Assembly (NCBI GenBank): GCA_964516055.1
Contig: CAZEYK010000003.1
Span: forward strand, 1-45,174
Direction: 5' to 3'
DNA from: JABIEQ01 sp964516055
GTDB lineage: Bacteria; Patescibacteriota; Patescibacteriia; Magasanikbacterales; UBA922
Length of the DNA stretch: 45,174 bases
This document shows, piece after piece, positions 1 to 7,306 of the stretch. Each line of letters starts with the position of its first letter. The first letter of the stretch is position 1. The position numbers and the translations under genes were made by a program. The notes under the pieces were generated by a model, which was not told the DNA's origin, did no database searches, and was given only the letters and a program-made list of their open reading frames with translations.

Positions 1-52
1 GTAACATTCTCATAATTATTCAGTTTTATGTTTTTTTGCAGATAATTATAAT

Positions 53-325
53 TTGGATGCAGATGGAAATGAAAATGTTTGTATATTTACCCGGTTTCCT
101 TCAGGTATGACGTCTTCGGAAAAAGACAGTAGTTGTTTACAATTTTGTAATGGAAACAGTGACATCACTCGTGCATTTGGTGCCGCACGTAATGAGGGGT
201 TAGATGCTCAGGTTGTTATTGAATCAATCAATACATATTCTGATAATGATATTAATAGAGCAATTTCAGATTCGGAAAATATTTGTGGTCCATATATTGA
301 TAAAACTAGGGTATCGAGTCAGTAG
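53..325 (+). CDS. Cys-containing hypothetical protein, 5' end uncertain
   Basis: About 90 residues that read as genuine protein, with four cysteines in spaced pairs, end 10 bases before the first pilin gene. I do not recognise the family. The cysteines resemble the Cys-bearing tail of the pilin at 1089-1691, which suggests an extracytoplasmic part of the same locus. A stop lies in frame at 2-4, so the gene either begins at the TTG at 53, which has no ribosome-binding site, or is a remnant or frameshifted 3' end of a gene that starts outside the window. A neighbouring frame stays open from base 3 to about 110, which would fit a frameshift. Confidence 0.4.
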   Translation: MDADGNENVCIFTRFPSGMTSSEKDSSCLQFCNGNSDITRAFGAARNEGLDAQVVIESINTYSDNDINRAISDSENICGPYIDKTRVSSQ

Positions 326-335
326 TGGAAATTTT

Positions 336-707
336 ATGAATAAATTTTGTGTTCAGCTTTGGATGGTGGTGGTAAGTTCATTTTTTTGTGTTCCTTCTGT
401 TGTGCGGGCAAAGAAAACTATTGCTGATGCGTCTGGAGTTCTTAATCAGTCACTTGTAGGTACTGGCGTTTCTCAGGGTGATATTGCTTCTACGGTAGGA
501 GTAATCATTCAAGGTGTGCTTACTGCTTCGGGTTTAGTTTTCTTTGGGCTTATCTTTTACGGAGGATTTACGTGGCTTTTGGCTCGTGGAAATGAAGAAC
601 ATATTGCAACGGCAAAAAAGACTATTATTGCCGCAGTGATTGGACTTATCGTTGTTGTTTCTTCTTATGCGATTACTAATTTTATTACTTCTCGATTTAC
701 AGGATAA
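336..707 (+). CDS. T4SS-type pilin-like membrane protein, copy 1
   Basis: This 123-residue protein has an N-terminal signal-like hydrophobic segment ending near VVRA, followed by two hydrophobic helices joined by a polar loop (ARGNEEHIATAKKT) and the ending SYAITNFITS. That layout matches the small VirB2/TrbC-like pilin family (Pfam T4SS_pilin) found in Candidate Phyla Radiation genomes, whose members are processed and held in the inner membrane. I placed the start at the ATG at 336, because the longer reading frame begins with low-quality sequence overlapping the previous ORF. The stop is 3 bases before the next copy, so the five copies probably form one operon. The role, pseudopilus or secretion channel, is inferred from the family. 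Confidence 0.8.
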   Translation: MNKFCVQLWMVVVSSFFCVPSVVRAKKTIADASGVLNQSLVGTGVSQGDIASTVGVIIQGVLTASGLVFFGLIFYGGFTWLLARGNEEHIATAKKTIIAAVIGLIVVVSSYAITNFITSRFTG

Positions 708-710
708 CGT

Positions 711-1079
711 ATGAAAAAATATTTTGTTTCTTTCGTCATTATTTGCAGCGTGTTTTTGCCTTCCCTTGTTTTTGGCCAGGGATTAGGAAATGCTGCTGGA
801 AATTTACAGAATACGGCAGGTCGAGCTGGAGTTGGTTCTGGTAATACCGCAGACATTCAAACAATTGTTGGTACAGCAATCAATGCAGCACTTACGTTGG
901 TTGGGCTCGTATTTTTGGTATTAATGGTATATGCCGGATTTTTATGGATGACTGCCCGCGGTGATGAACCAACAGTAGAAAAATCTAAAAAGATTATCAG
1001 TGCGGCAGTTATTGGATTGGTACTGATTATGAGTGCGTATGCAGTTACCTTTTTTATCACTTCTCGCTTTGGCGGCTAG
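711..1079 (+). CDS. T4SS-type pilin-like membrane protein, copy 2
   Basis: This 122-residue paralogue has a clean signal peptide (MKKYFVSFVIICSVFLPSLV, cleavage after FGQ or nearby), a Gly/Ala/Asn-rich spacer, and two membrane helices around the loop TARGDEPTVEKSKK. It ends in SAYAVTFFITSRFGG, almost the same ending as copy 1. It is the shortest and most typical member of the array and carries no extra domain. It starts 3 bases after copy 1 and ends 9 bases before copy 3, which implies translational coupling. Function follows from the family: a small inner-membrane pilin or pseudopilin of a type IV secretion-like apparatus. Confidence 0.82.
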   Translation: MKKYFVSFVIICSVFLPSLVFGQGLGNAAGNLQNTAGRAGVGSGNTADIQTIVGTAINAALTLVGLVFLVLMVYAGFLWMTARGDEPTVEKSKKIISAAVIGLVLIMSAYAVTFFITSRFGG

Positions 1080-1088
1080 AATATTTTT

Positions 1089-1691
1089 ATGAAAAAACGT
1101 ATTTTATTTTTTGTTGTTTTTGCCTTGGTTGTTTTTGTTCTTCCTGTTTCTGTCCGTGCTATAAATTTGGGTGGAGATCTTGTTACTGGTGCGGCAACTA
1201 AGGCTGGATATTCTAGTCAGACATCAGAAACAACACTTGCAGAAATTATTGGTCAGGTGATTCGTGTAGCATTGTCTTTTGTGGGAATTATTTTTACAGC
1301 GTTGACAGTGTATGCCGGATTTTTATGGATGACTGCTCGTGGAGATGAGTCGATGGTTGATAAGTCAAAGAAAACGTTAACAACGGCTGTTGTTGGTCTT
1401 ATTATTACTCTTGGTTCTTATAGCATTACGGCATTTATTCTTCCTCGAATACTTGAAAGAACAACGGGAGATGGTGGAGCACAGCCTGGTATTGGTGGCC
1501 CTCCAGTTTCATGTTGTGAAGTGTGTATTGTAAATGGTCAGCTCAATCGAGCAGATGCCTGTCATCGTGTGCCAATTTTTTCTTCAAATCAAACATCTGA
1601 TACACAAGCTTGTCAGTTTGAGTGTGTGACAAATCCTGGCGGACAAACGTGTACCTTTTTGGGTGAAATTCCTCGTGGACAGTGTAATTAA
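1089..1691 (+). CDS. T4SS-type pilin-like protein with Cys-rich tail, copy 3
   Basis: This 200-residue protein has a signal peptide, a two-helix pilin core with the loop TARGDESMVDKSKK, and an added tail of about 65 residues with nine cysteines after a Gly/Pro linker (GGAQPGIGGPP). The tail begins CCEVC. Cysteine-dense exported tails usually fold through disulfides, so this copy may present a small extracellular knot on a pilin-type anchor. The family role is inferred as for its neighbours. The tail's spaced Cys pairs resemble the partial ORF at 53-325, so the partial ORF may be the end of a similar fusion. Confidence 0.8.
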   Translation: MKKRILFFVVFALVVFVLPVSVRAINLGGDLVTGAATKAGYSSQTSETTLAEIIGQVIRVALSFVGIIFTALTVYAGFLWMTARGDESMVDKSKKTLTTAVVGLIITLGSYSITAFILPRILERTTGDGGAQPGIGGPPVSCCEVCIVNGQLNRADACHRVPIFSSNQTSDTQACQFECVTNPGGQTCTFLGEIPRGQCN

Positions 1692-1701
1692 TTTGTTGTA
1701 T

Positions 1702-2175
1702 ATGTTACGTTTTTTTCTCTTTTTGTTTTTTGTCATGGGGTTGATTGTCCCTCAGGCTTCTTTCGCTCAATCGCTTGAGAGTCAAATTTTGAATCAAGTA
1801 GATATGGGGGCGGTGAATGCACAGCTAAAGGCAGATTATAATCAAGATAGCATAGATCCTCGGCAAGTTATTGCTACCACAATTCAGGTTATTTTAAGTT
1901 TGCTGGGGACGGTATTTTTGGTTTTGGTTGCCTCTGGTGGGTATATTTATCTTACTGCTGGAGGAGATGAATCTCGGGTTACAAAGGCAAAATCAACCAT
2001 TACCAATGGAGTTATTGGTCTTGTGATTGTGCTGGGAGCATATAGTATTACGCTGTTTGTTATCCGTGGGTTTGACACTGCTGTTTCTGATGGTCAACCG
2101 GTCAATCGTTCGGATGTTCAACAAAACCCTGATTTACTTAATGAACGGTTAAACCAAGGAAATTTTTTTCGATAA
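1702..2175 (+). CDS. T4SS-type pilin-like membrane protein, copy 4
   Basis: This 157-residue protein starts at the ATG at 1702, 10 bases after the previous stop. The longer frame from 1663 would overlap copy 3 and adds no signal-like sequence. A hydrophobic signal ends at SFAQ, then come a polar spacer and two helices with the loop AGGDESRVTKAKST and the conserved LGAYSITLFVI. The C-terminal 30 residues are hydrophilic and rich in Asn, Gln and Asp, without cysteine. It is the same two-helix pilin family as its neighbours and a probable member of one operon. The length of the mature spacer differs between copies, which suggests specialised subunits rather than redundant duplicates. Confidence 0.78.
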   Translation: MLRFFLFLFFVMGLIVPQASFAQSLESQILNQVDMGAVNAQLKADYNQDSIDPRQVIATTIQVILSLLGTVFLVLVASGGYIYLTAGGDESRVTKAKSTITNGVIGLVIVLGAYSITLFVIRGFDTAVSDGQPVNRSDVQQNPDLLNERLNQGNFFR

Positions 2176-2178
2176 TAT

Positions 2179-2703
2179 ATGACCATGTTTACTCGCGTAA
2201 CAATATGTTTTGCGTTGATTGCGGCATCAGCTGTTTTATTTTTTTCTGCAAAACCGGTGTTTGCTCAAGGAAGTTTGGCTGAAACGATTAATTCTCAATC
2301 AGAGGCATTTGGTGATGAACGAGGAGCAGGATTTGGGCAATTACGTAATCAAAGTGACCCTCGGGCCGTTGCTGCTCGGGCTATTAATGTGCTTCTTGGA
2401 TTGCTTGGCACGTTGTTTGTGGTGTATTTGGTTTATGGTGGAGCACTTATTTTTCTTGCCTCAGGGTCAGAAGATGCTATTAGTAAAGGAAAACAGGTCA
2501 TTACTCGTGCTATTATTGGAATCATTATTATTGCCGCTTCGTATAGTATTACGCTTGCTATCAGTAAGATTGCAGAAGGTGCATCTCTTGGAGAGCCTCA
2601 GAGTGATTGTGTGTATGATGATCAAACAGGCAATTGGTATACGAGGGCATCTATTAATACCAATGATATGGTATTTTGCCCGAACCCACCATCTGGTTTG
2701 TAA
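2179..2703 (+). CDS. T4SS-type pilin-like membrane protein, copy 5
   Basis: This 174-residue protein is the last gene of the pilin array. It has a signal peptide ending at VFAQ, a 45-residue polar spacer, two helices with the loop ASGSEDAISKGKQV and the ending ASYSITLAI. A short C-terminal tail carries two cysteines and an aromatic patch (DQTGNWYTRAS). The start overlaps nothing and sits 3 bases after copy 4. A strong bidirectional terminator follows at once, closing the operon. As with the other copies, assignment to the small T4SS pilin family rests on helix layout and the conserved loop. No ATPase or channel gene is visible in the window. Confidence 0.78.
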   Translation: MTMFTRVTICFALIAASAVLFFSAKPVFAQGSLAETINSQSEAFGDERGAGFGQLRNQSDPRAVAARAINVLLGLLGTLFVVYLVYGGALIFLASGSEDAISKGKQVITRAIIGIIIIAASYSITLAISKIAEGASLGEPQSDCVYDDQTGNWYTRASINTNDMVFCPNPPSGL

Positions 2704-2721
2704 GTAATTTTTTATACATAA

Positions 2722-2755
2722 AAAGATAACGGGATTTACTCGTTATCTTTTTTTT
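2722..2755. terminator. Bidirectional intrinsic terminator
   Basis: A perfect 10-base stem, AAAGATAACG against CGTTATCTTT, is followed by a run of T on the plus strand and preceded by A-rich sequence. It ends the pilin operon. The stop codon of the convergent glycosyltransferase gene lies inside its loop. Confidence 0.85.
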
Positions 2756-3821
2756 GTAATATGGTCTGGAGTATTATTTCTCCTGATTTTTGTATTTTTT
2801 TTGTTGTTATTTGAAGTTTCTTTGCTTGTTGGATGAGTTGGGGAAGGTCTGTTATGGATTTGGCAACAAGTCCATAGCCATGTTTTTCTATATATTGTGC
2901 ATTTGCTTCTTCTTGGCCGGGAATAGGGTTTATGGCGATGAGTGGTTTGCCAAGGGTTATACATTCTGTTGTGGTAAGGCCGCCTGGTTTTGAAATAATG
3001 ATGTCTGCTCGTCTCATGTATTGTTCTATGTTGTTTGTCCACCCAATGACGGTGATGTTTGGATTATTTTGTTTTTTCAATTTTTTTTGTAGTTTTTTGT
3101 TTTTTCCTGTTATCGCTGTGATTGTATAGGGGAAGGAAAGCGTTTTGGTGAGTGATTTTACAATTTTTTCTACTTGACCGAGTCCTTGTCCGCCCGACAT
3201 GACAAGAATGTTTGTGTCCGTCTGTTTTTTTTGTGGTGGTATATTTTGATAGAACACTGGATCTATTGGTATGCCAGAAACCGTAATTGTCTGTTTGTCT
3301 ATGCCACGTTCAATCATTTGTGTTTTTATTTGTTCTGTGGGGACAAAATAGTGATCGGTATTGTCGACAAGCCATAATTCATGGAGGCGATAGTCGGTGA
3401 TGACTGTTGATATAGGTGCATTGCAGCTATGTTTTTCTTTTCCTGAAAGATAAATGTCTGTACAGAAAAAATGTGTGGAAATGATATAATTAGGTTGATA
3501 TTCTTGAAGATATTTATGGAGCTTTTTTGTGTTAAAGTTTTTTATTTTTTTACTATATTTATTAGTAATATTTAGGAATGTTGCATTATTGCTGTGTTTG
3601 TATAGGATCCCCCATAGTTCGGGGCTTGTTTTGATAAGTAGGTCGTATGCGTCTACGGTGGCACGTTTGAATGGATTTGATAGATAGTGCAACATATCAA
3701 TGTGTTCTACATTGATATGTGGATATTGTTGGAGGATGGTTTTTTTTATGGCTTCGGCTGCTCGAGTGTGGCCGGATCCTGTTGAAAGGGAAAGGATGAG
3801 GATTTTTTTATTTTTGATCAT
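2736..3821 (-). CDS. Processive diacylglycerol glycosyltransferase-like GT28 protein
   Basis: This 361-residue protein opens with the glycine-rich motif LSLSTGSGHTRAAEAI, which marks the N-terminal domain of monogalactosyldiacylglycerol synthases and UgtP. Its C-terminal half contains the GT28 nucleotide-sugar site (VMSGGQGLGQVEKI) and the signature ISKPGGLTTTECITLGKP with NPIPGQEEANA. Such enzymes transfer hexose from a UDP-sugar to diacylglycerol at the cytoplasmic face of the membrane, giving glycolipids or precursors of anchored polymers. Length and motif order match MGDG synthase/UgtP better than MurG. The donor sugar cannot be told from sequence. It is transcribed alone toward the pilin operon. 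Confidence 0.82.
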   Translation of the reverse strand: MIKNKKILILSLSTGSGHTRAAEAIKKTILQQYPHINVEHIDMLHYLSNPFKRATVDAYDLLIKTSPELWGILYKHSNNATFLNITNKYSKKIKNFNTKKLHKYLQEYQPNYIISTHFFCTDIYLSGKEKHSCNAPISTVITDYRLHELWLVDNTDHYFVPTEQIKTQMIERGIDKQTITVSGIPIDPVFYQNIPPQKKQTDTNILVMSGGQGLGQVEKIVKSLTKTLSFPYTITAITGKNKKLQKKLKKQNNPNITVIGWTNNIEQYMRRADIIISKPGGLTTTECITLGKPLIAINPIPGQEEANAQYIEKHGYGLVAKSITDLPQLIQQAKKLQITTKKIQKSGEIILQTILQKKDNE

Positions 3822-3863
3822 ATATAGTATATTCTATCTAAAAATGGATAAAAAAAGAAATAT

Positions 3864-4058
3864 ATGTCAGAATTTCATAAACAAGATAGAGAATTTTCAT
3901 ATATAGAGTCACCACCTGAAATAGAAAATGGATCAATTGAACATGAATATATTGAATCAATGGTTAGAGAGAGTCATCGTTCAGCATCTTTGGAGGATAT
4001 TTTATTGTTGCGTACTCTTGATAATACCGGGTCATGTATTGAATACGGTTACGTCTGA
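3864..4058 (+). CDS. Possible small acidic protein
   Basis: This is a 64-codon ORF in the gap between two leftward genes. Its composition looks coding: it is acidic and Ser/Glu/Ile-rich, with a plausible helical stretch (EYIESMVRESHRSASLEDIL). It starts at an ATG with only an A-rich upstream sequence, as do many backbone genes here, and its last 27 bases overlap the 3' end of the TrmB gene. I do not recognise it. It could be a chance frame, because the gap is small and AT-rich. Confidence 0.4.
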   Translation: MSEFHKQDREFSYIESPPEIENGSIEHEYIESMVRESHRSASLEDILLLRTLDNTGSCIEYGYV

Positions 4059-4835
4059 GTTGTTTTCTCCAATTTCTTTTGGTGATAACACTCGTTTTGT
4101 AGCCTGATGCCAAAGGAATTGAAAGAGAATGCGAAAGTTGTGAGCAATGATTGGGTCTTCTATCATGATGGCGATAGCACTTTCTTTTTTGAGCGTGACG
4201 AAGAGTAACGTATTTTTACAAATTTTTATATCCATCTCAAAGGGGAATTCTGTTACTTTAATAGTTCTTGTTTCACGAAGTTCTTTTCTGCTGGTGATAT
4301 TTATTTCGTTTGTGGAGGGAGCGATGACGCGGTTGAATATTTCTCTTGATATCCGTTTTTTTATGAATTTTTTTAAGTAGTCTGAAATAAATTTTCCCAT
4401 TTCTCCTTTGTCTTCGATACTGTCTATTGGTTCGCGAATGTCGAGGAGTTTTTCATAGGCGTTTATAATTCCTTGCTTTCCTTCAAAATATTGTACTCCT
4501 TGTTTGTGGTAACTGAGGTTATACATTGACGTAAGATTTCCGAGAACATCCTGTAGGGTGTTTTTTTGTTGTTCAAGTTCTTGGTGTTGTCTTTGTATGA
4601 TGTCTTCAAGTTTGCTGGGGTGTTTGGCTGTGTAGGTTTTCTTTTTGTCTGTTTCTTTTTTTTCTATGAGATCCCATTCTTCTAGGCTGGTGATGATGTT
4701 ATATAAGTCACCGCGTTTGTAGGGGACGGCATCAAGGATGGTTTGTATTGTTGACGGGCCAATTTTTAGGAGGGTTTGGTATACTTCGGCATCTTTTTCT
4801 GAGAGGCCGAGGTGTTCGAGGGCTTCGAAGTGCAT
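4032..4835 (-). CDS. TrmB-family transcriptional regulator
   Basis: This 267-residue protein begins with the winged helix-turn-helix typical of TrmB proteins (LEHLGLSEKDAEVYQTLLKI, then a recognition helix near KRGDLYNIITSLE). A coiled-coil dimerisation segment follows (IQRQHQELEQQKNTL), and the C-terminal half is an effector-like domain starting near VQYFEGKQGI. Family members bind DNA as dimers and often sense sugars. Candidate Phyla Radiation genomes carry many paralogues of unknown target. A second family member lies at 14251-14970 on the far side of the accessory island. Its start is well set by the conserved first helix. Confidence 0.85.
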   Translation of the reverse strand: MHFEALEHLGLSEKDAEVYQTLLKIGPSTIQTILDAVPYKRGDLYNIITSLEEWDLIEKKETDKKKTYTAKHPSKLEDIIQRQHQELEQQKNTLQDVLGNLTSMYNLSYHKQGVQYFEGKQGIINAYEKLLDIREPIDSIEDKGEMGKFISDYLKKFIKKRISREIFNRVIAPSTNEINITSRKELRETRTIKVTEFPFEMDIKICKNTLLFVTLKKESAIAIMIEDPIIAHNFRILFQFLWHQATKRVLSPKEIGENNSDVTVFNT

Positions 4836-4887
4836 AGTAAGAGGGGTTAGTGGTATGATGTAGTAGTGAGTAGTGGGGGGAGTATTG

Positions 4888-4922
4888 TGTCATCCTGAGC
4901 TATCGTTTCGCTCAGGATGACA
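4888..4922. repeat. Perfect inverted repeat with REP-like ends
   Basis: Thirteen-base arms (TGTCATCCTGAGC and its complement) flank a 9-base spacer upstream of the TrmB gene. There is no T-tract, so a simple terminator is unlikely. The ends resemble those of the larger repeat at 5837-5971, which suggests a dispersed palindromic family. Confidence 0.7.
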
Positions 4923-5144
4923 GATATAGTGCTTATTTTAGCCAAATTTTTGTATTTTGTGTATCTTTTTGGGTGATTTTTTTGTGATGTTCTGACAGTT
5001 TTTTTGGCTAGGTTATGCCTACTATAGCATATTTGTTTTTGTTTGTCAAGATATTTTGACACTAAGATATTATTTTATTATAAAATATATTTTGCTACAT
5101 TAAGCTAAACTTTGTTAAAAATATAAAAATAGTGCCACGTAGCA

Positions 5145-5173
5145 TTGACAAAAGTGACTGAATAGGTTATAAT
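5145..5173 (+). promoter_or_regulatory. Consensus sigma-70 promoter for the candidate RNA
   Basis: TTGACA and TATAAT are separated by exactly 17 bases, so both hexamers match consensus. Transcription should start near 5180. No protein-coding frame follows before the terminator at 5357-5382, so the product is probably a non-coding RNA. Confidence 0.9.
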
Positions 5174-5179
5174 GCGATG

Positions 5180-5383
5180 TTATGATAAAGAAAAGGAAAG
5201 AGAAACGGAAGACCTAAGTAACTTACAAATTATCTATCTGAGGAAGGAGAGAGCCAAGGATAGTATATAGCGCCATAGTTTTACCCGTTGGGTGATCAGC
5301 TAAAAGTTGACACATCCGGTAGGTTTGGAATGAGGCAGACACAAAATATTTATTACAACTCTCTCCACCAAGAGAGTTTTTTG
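5180..5383 (+). ncRNA. Unidentified structured RNA, about 204 nt
   Basis: The transcript is bounded by a consensus promoter and an intrinsic terminator and contains no convincing ORF. By eye it folds as nested helices: TGATAAA (5183-5189) with TTTATTA (5349-5355), AGACCTA (5210-5216) with TAGGTTT (5320-5326, one G-U pair), AACTT (5220-5224) with AAGTT (5304-5308), CTATC (5234-5238) with GATAG (5259-5263), and a small ACCC/GGGT hairpin near 5282-5292. The segment GAGGAAGGAGAGAGCCAAGG is purine-rich and single-stranded-looking. I compared it from memory with 6S, RNase P, SRP, tmRNA and common riboswitch cores and found no match, so the identity is open. The predicted length and closed ends would suit a 6S-like or regulatory RNA. 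Confidence 0.75.
5357..5382 (+). terminator. Intrinsic terminator of the candidate RNA
   Basis: An 8-base stem (AACTCTCT/AGAGAGTT) with a 6-base loop is followed by a T-tract. It gives the candidate RNA a sharp 3' end. Confidence 0.88.
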
Positions 5384-5733
5384 TATGGTATTTATACAGT
5401 ATTTATTTTCCTTAGTGTGGTTTAGAAAAAGATGATTATTTGGAAAAGTGTATAAAAAAAGTTCATTAAATAAGAAAAAGCAACACGAAATAGAGATGTT
5501 CTGCTATAGTGGCACATCAATGAGTTGTTTTGAGAAGTAAGGAAGAGTTTTTTCCCTGGAATCGTTTCATGCTTGACGGTGATGATGGGGAATGGAATTC
5601 TTCTCTACTTGTCGGAATAATTCTGACTGGGTATGGAGATTGTAGTTTGATAGGCCGAAAGGTTTTGATAACTCTCTCATGATACCTTTATCTAGATAAT
5701 ACCGAGTGCGTTCCGTTTTCATAGCGTCGAAAG
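5384..5733. other. Intergenic stretch with potential secondary structure
   Basis: I see no gene here. The right half can form several helices: GAAGA with TCTTC closing a stem near 5541-5608, an almost loopless hairpin GTCGGAATAATTCTGAC near 5610-5630, and AAAGG with CCTTT across 5659-5690. It marks the start of the accessory island, where intergenic DNA becomes GC-richer and structured. Whether it is transcribed is unknown. Confidence 0.35.
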
Positions 5734-6075
5734 ATGAAATGGAAGCTGGGACATTCTGTATTAGGCAGAATAAGTAGTACGTTTTTTACAAGTTATACTT
5801 TTTCAGAATTTGGGAGCAAAGTGTTTGGTAACAAAGATGTTATCCTGAGGAGTCCGGAGGGCGATGTGAGGATTTCGTTGTTAAACGATCCACATGGTTC
5901 ATTGAGATCCCTCGACGCCCCGGCTATTGCCGTGGTTGCTTCCGCCAAAGGCGGACACGGCGGGATGACATACTCGTTCTATATACTTTGCTCTCCGGTT
6001 CTGGAAGCTGAGGTTCGTCAATTCCTCAACAATAAAATATTGACTTTCGCGGACGAGAACAACCTTGCCCTGTAA
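5734..6075 (+). CDS. Doubtful ORF, possibly a remnant interrupted by a palindromic repeat
   Basis: This 113-codon frame has three parts: an AT-rich first third, a middle that is the translation of the palindromic repeat at 5837-5971, and a last third that looks like real protein (PVLEAEVRQFLNNKILTFAD) with the GC-richer codon choice of the island. It ends 62 bases before the Csx3-like gene. There is no clear ribosome-binding site. I read it as either a small gene invaded in frame by the repeat or the 3' remnant of an older island gene. I do not recognise a family. Confidence 0.3.
   Translation: MKWKLGHSVLGRISSTFFTSYTFSEFGSKVFGNKDVILRSPEGDVRISLLNDPHGSLRSLDAPAIAVVASAKGGHGGMTYSFYILCSPVLEAEVRQFLNNKILTFADENNLAL
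5837..5971. repeat. Palindromic REP/MITE-like element
   Basis: The element begins ATGTTATCCTGAGG and ends GGGATGACAT. The outer nine bases pair with one G-U. Inside are an almost perfect TCCGCC/GGCGGA hairpin at 5941-5955 and a surrounding GCCGTG/CACGGC helix. Its ends match those of the short repeat at 4888-4922. Such elements are usually intergenic and dispersed. Here it sits inside a doubtful reading frame. Confidence 0.55.
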
Positions 6076-6137
6076 AACATGGGCACTCCTGTCACTGAAA
6101 AGTGAGTCCGCTAGGAGAAGATACGGAGAAAAACAAA

Positions 6138-6473
6138 ATGGCGACCTACAACGTCAACGCCCGCATCGTCACCGTCAACGCCAACTCCGCCACCCTGCTG
6201 AAGATCGGTTTCGCCGACCCGGCCCAGAACGACCAGATCGTGCGTGACGCCGTCGCGGGCCTCGAGGCCTGCGGCGAGCTGAACGGCGAGCTGGTCCTGT
6301 TCAACGGCCCGGCCAGCCTCCCGGTCGCGTGCGCCCTCGCCCACGGCGTGGCGCACAAGTACGGCGCGGTGGCCTGCTTCGACCCGAAGCTCTCGGGGTA
6401 CGTGGTGTGCATCACCCACAACCCCAGCTTCCAGCTCGGGCAGGTCATCCCGGCCTCCGAGGTGACGGAGTAG
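6138..6473 (+). CDS. csx3: Csx3/Crn3-like CRISPR ring-nuclease family protein
   Basis: The whole 111-residue protein resembles Csx3. It has an N-terminal beta-rich half, the loop GELVLFNGPASLPVACALAH, and the core AHKYGAVACFDPKLSGYVV followed by a hydrophilic hairpin ending LGQVIPASEV. In A. fulgidus Csx3 (Crn3) the conserved His and Asp used to cut cyclic tetra-adenylate lie in the equivalent LAH and DP(R/K)L motifs. By my manual alignment these are His69 and Asp82 here. Family members switch off type III CRISPR signalling by degrading the second messenger. The start at ATG 6138 follows a GGAG 9 bases upstream. GC content is far above the backbone, and no Cas10, Csm or Cmr gene is in the window. 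The function is inferred from family. Confidence 0.78.
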   Translation: MATYNVNARIVTVNANSATLLKIGFADPAQNDQIVRDAVAGLEACGELNGELVLFNGPASLPVACALAHGVAHKYGAVACFDPKLSGYVVCITHNPSFQLGQVIPASEVTE

Positions 6474-6599
6474 TCGCTCAAACGTGAGCAAACCTCCCCA
6501 GCGTCAAGGGGTACGCTAGATCGGAGGGAAATCAACCCCAACAACGCCCGAACACTCGGGCAACTCGGTAGCAACTGCTGCCAACTGCATCTCGGGTTC

Positions 6600-6671
6600 G
6601 ATGATGAGACTAGCACTCAACTCATCGTTCCCCTTTAGTTCTTAATCTTTCTTGATTGAGGAGTGAAGGGG
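6600..6671 (+). repeat. Two-hairpin element, copy A
   Basis: Hairpin 1 is GATGAG/CTCATC (6603-6608, 6621-6626) around the 12-base loop ACTAGCACTCAA. Hairpin 2 has outer stem CCCCTT/AAGGGG (6630-6635, 6666-6671), an 8-by-8 internal loop, and inner stem AATC/GATT around 6 bases. It starts 127 bases after the Csx3 stop and ends 31 bases before the next gene. Upstream at 6491-6526 is a further fold, CCTCC with GGAGG enclosing AGCGT/ACGCT. Confidence 0.78.
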
Positions 6672-6702
6672 AATTTCCTAAAACTACAAAAAAGGAGGAA
6701 CA

Positions 6703-7284
6703 ATGAAAGTTGTCCTCATGGGCCCACCGCGCAGTGGAAAAAGCTGCTTGCGGCAGGGTCTGAAAGATGCGGTGCGGCGCGTTCCTGGAGCGCCGTATCC
6801 GTTCGTTATCACTGCGTGCCCTGACGGGGAGGGCGCGTGGTTCCAGGAGACGGTGAACGTGGATCCCGAAAAGGCAGCTGAACTGAAGGCTGCTTACAAA
6901 TCCACGTTCACCACTGAATTCGTCCAGCGGGTGGCGGATTCGGTGAAAAATTGTACCCTCCCGCTCACGCTCGTGGATATTGGCGGTATCCCGAGCGAAG
7001 AAAATCGGCGCATTTGCGCCACCGCCACCCATGCCGTCCTCCTCGCGGGCGACATGGGACGTCTGCCCGAGTGGCGTGCATTTTGCGAGGAACTGAACAT
7101 CACTATCCTGGCGGAGGTGTTCAGTGATTATCACGGTCAGGAAGATATTGTCCTCGTTCTCGGCGAGGACAATATCTATCGCGGATCTGTGCACCATCTG
7201 GAGCGCGGTGAAGCGGTGGGAGAGCGCCCCACGATCAAAGCGCTCGCCGAGATCCTCGCGGACATGGCCAACCGCGGGGAGTGA
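6703..7284 (+). CDS. P-loop NTPase of the Csx3-associated type
   Basis: This 193-residue protein has an N-terminal Walker A motif (GPPRSGKS, residues 7-14), a Walker B-like strand LTLVDIGGIPSEENRR, then ATHAVLLAGDMGRLPEWR and a C-terminal ERGEAVGERPTIKALAEILA. This layout resembles, from memory, the P-loop domain that is fused to Csx3 in some bacteria (Csx3-AAA). Here it is a separate gene directly after the Csx3-like gene, so the two probably act together. The role of the nucleotide-binding partner is unclear, perhaps kinase-like handling of cyclic or linear oligonucleotides. Its start has the best Shine-Dalgarno in the island (AGGAGG, 4 bases before ATG). Codon use is GC-rich. Confidence 0.72.
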   Translation: MKVVLMGPPRSGKSCLRQGLKDAVRRVPGAPYPFVITACPDGEGAWFQETVNVDPEKAAELKAAYKSTFTTEFVQRVADSVKNCTLPLTLVDIGGIPSEENRRICATATHAVLLAGDMGRLPEWRAFCEELNITILAEVFSDYHGQEDIVLVLGEDNIYRGSVHHLERGEAVGERPTIKALAEILADMANRGE

Positions 7285-7306
7285 AACTGGCCAGCATGGA
7301 GGAAAC

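Noticed and set aside
204..335. Upstream extension of the first pilin frame
   Set aside because: It overlaps the preceding ORF and encodes a low-quality Ile/Leu-rich stretch; the ATG at 336 begins a proper signal peptide.
5180..5383. SRP RNA identity suggested by GGAAGG followed by AGAGCCAAGG
   Set aside because: The resemblance to the SRP domain IV strand is superficial: the complementary strand needed for the GGAA-capped helix is missing.
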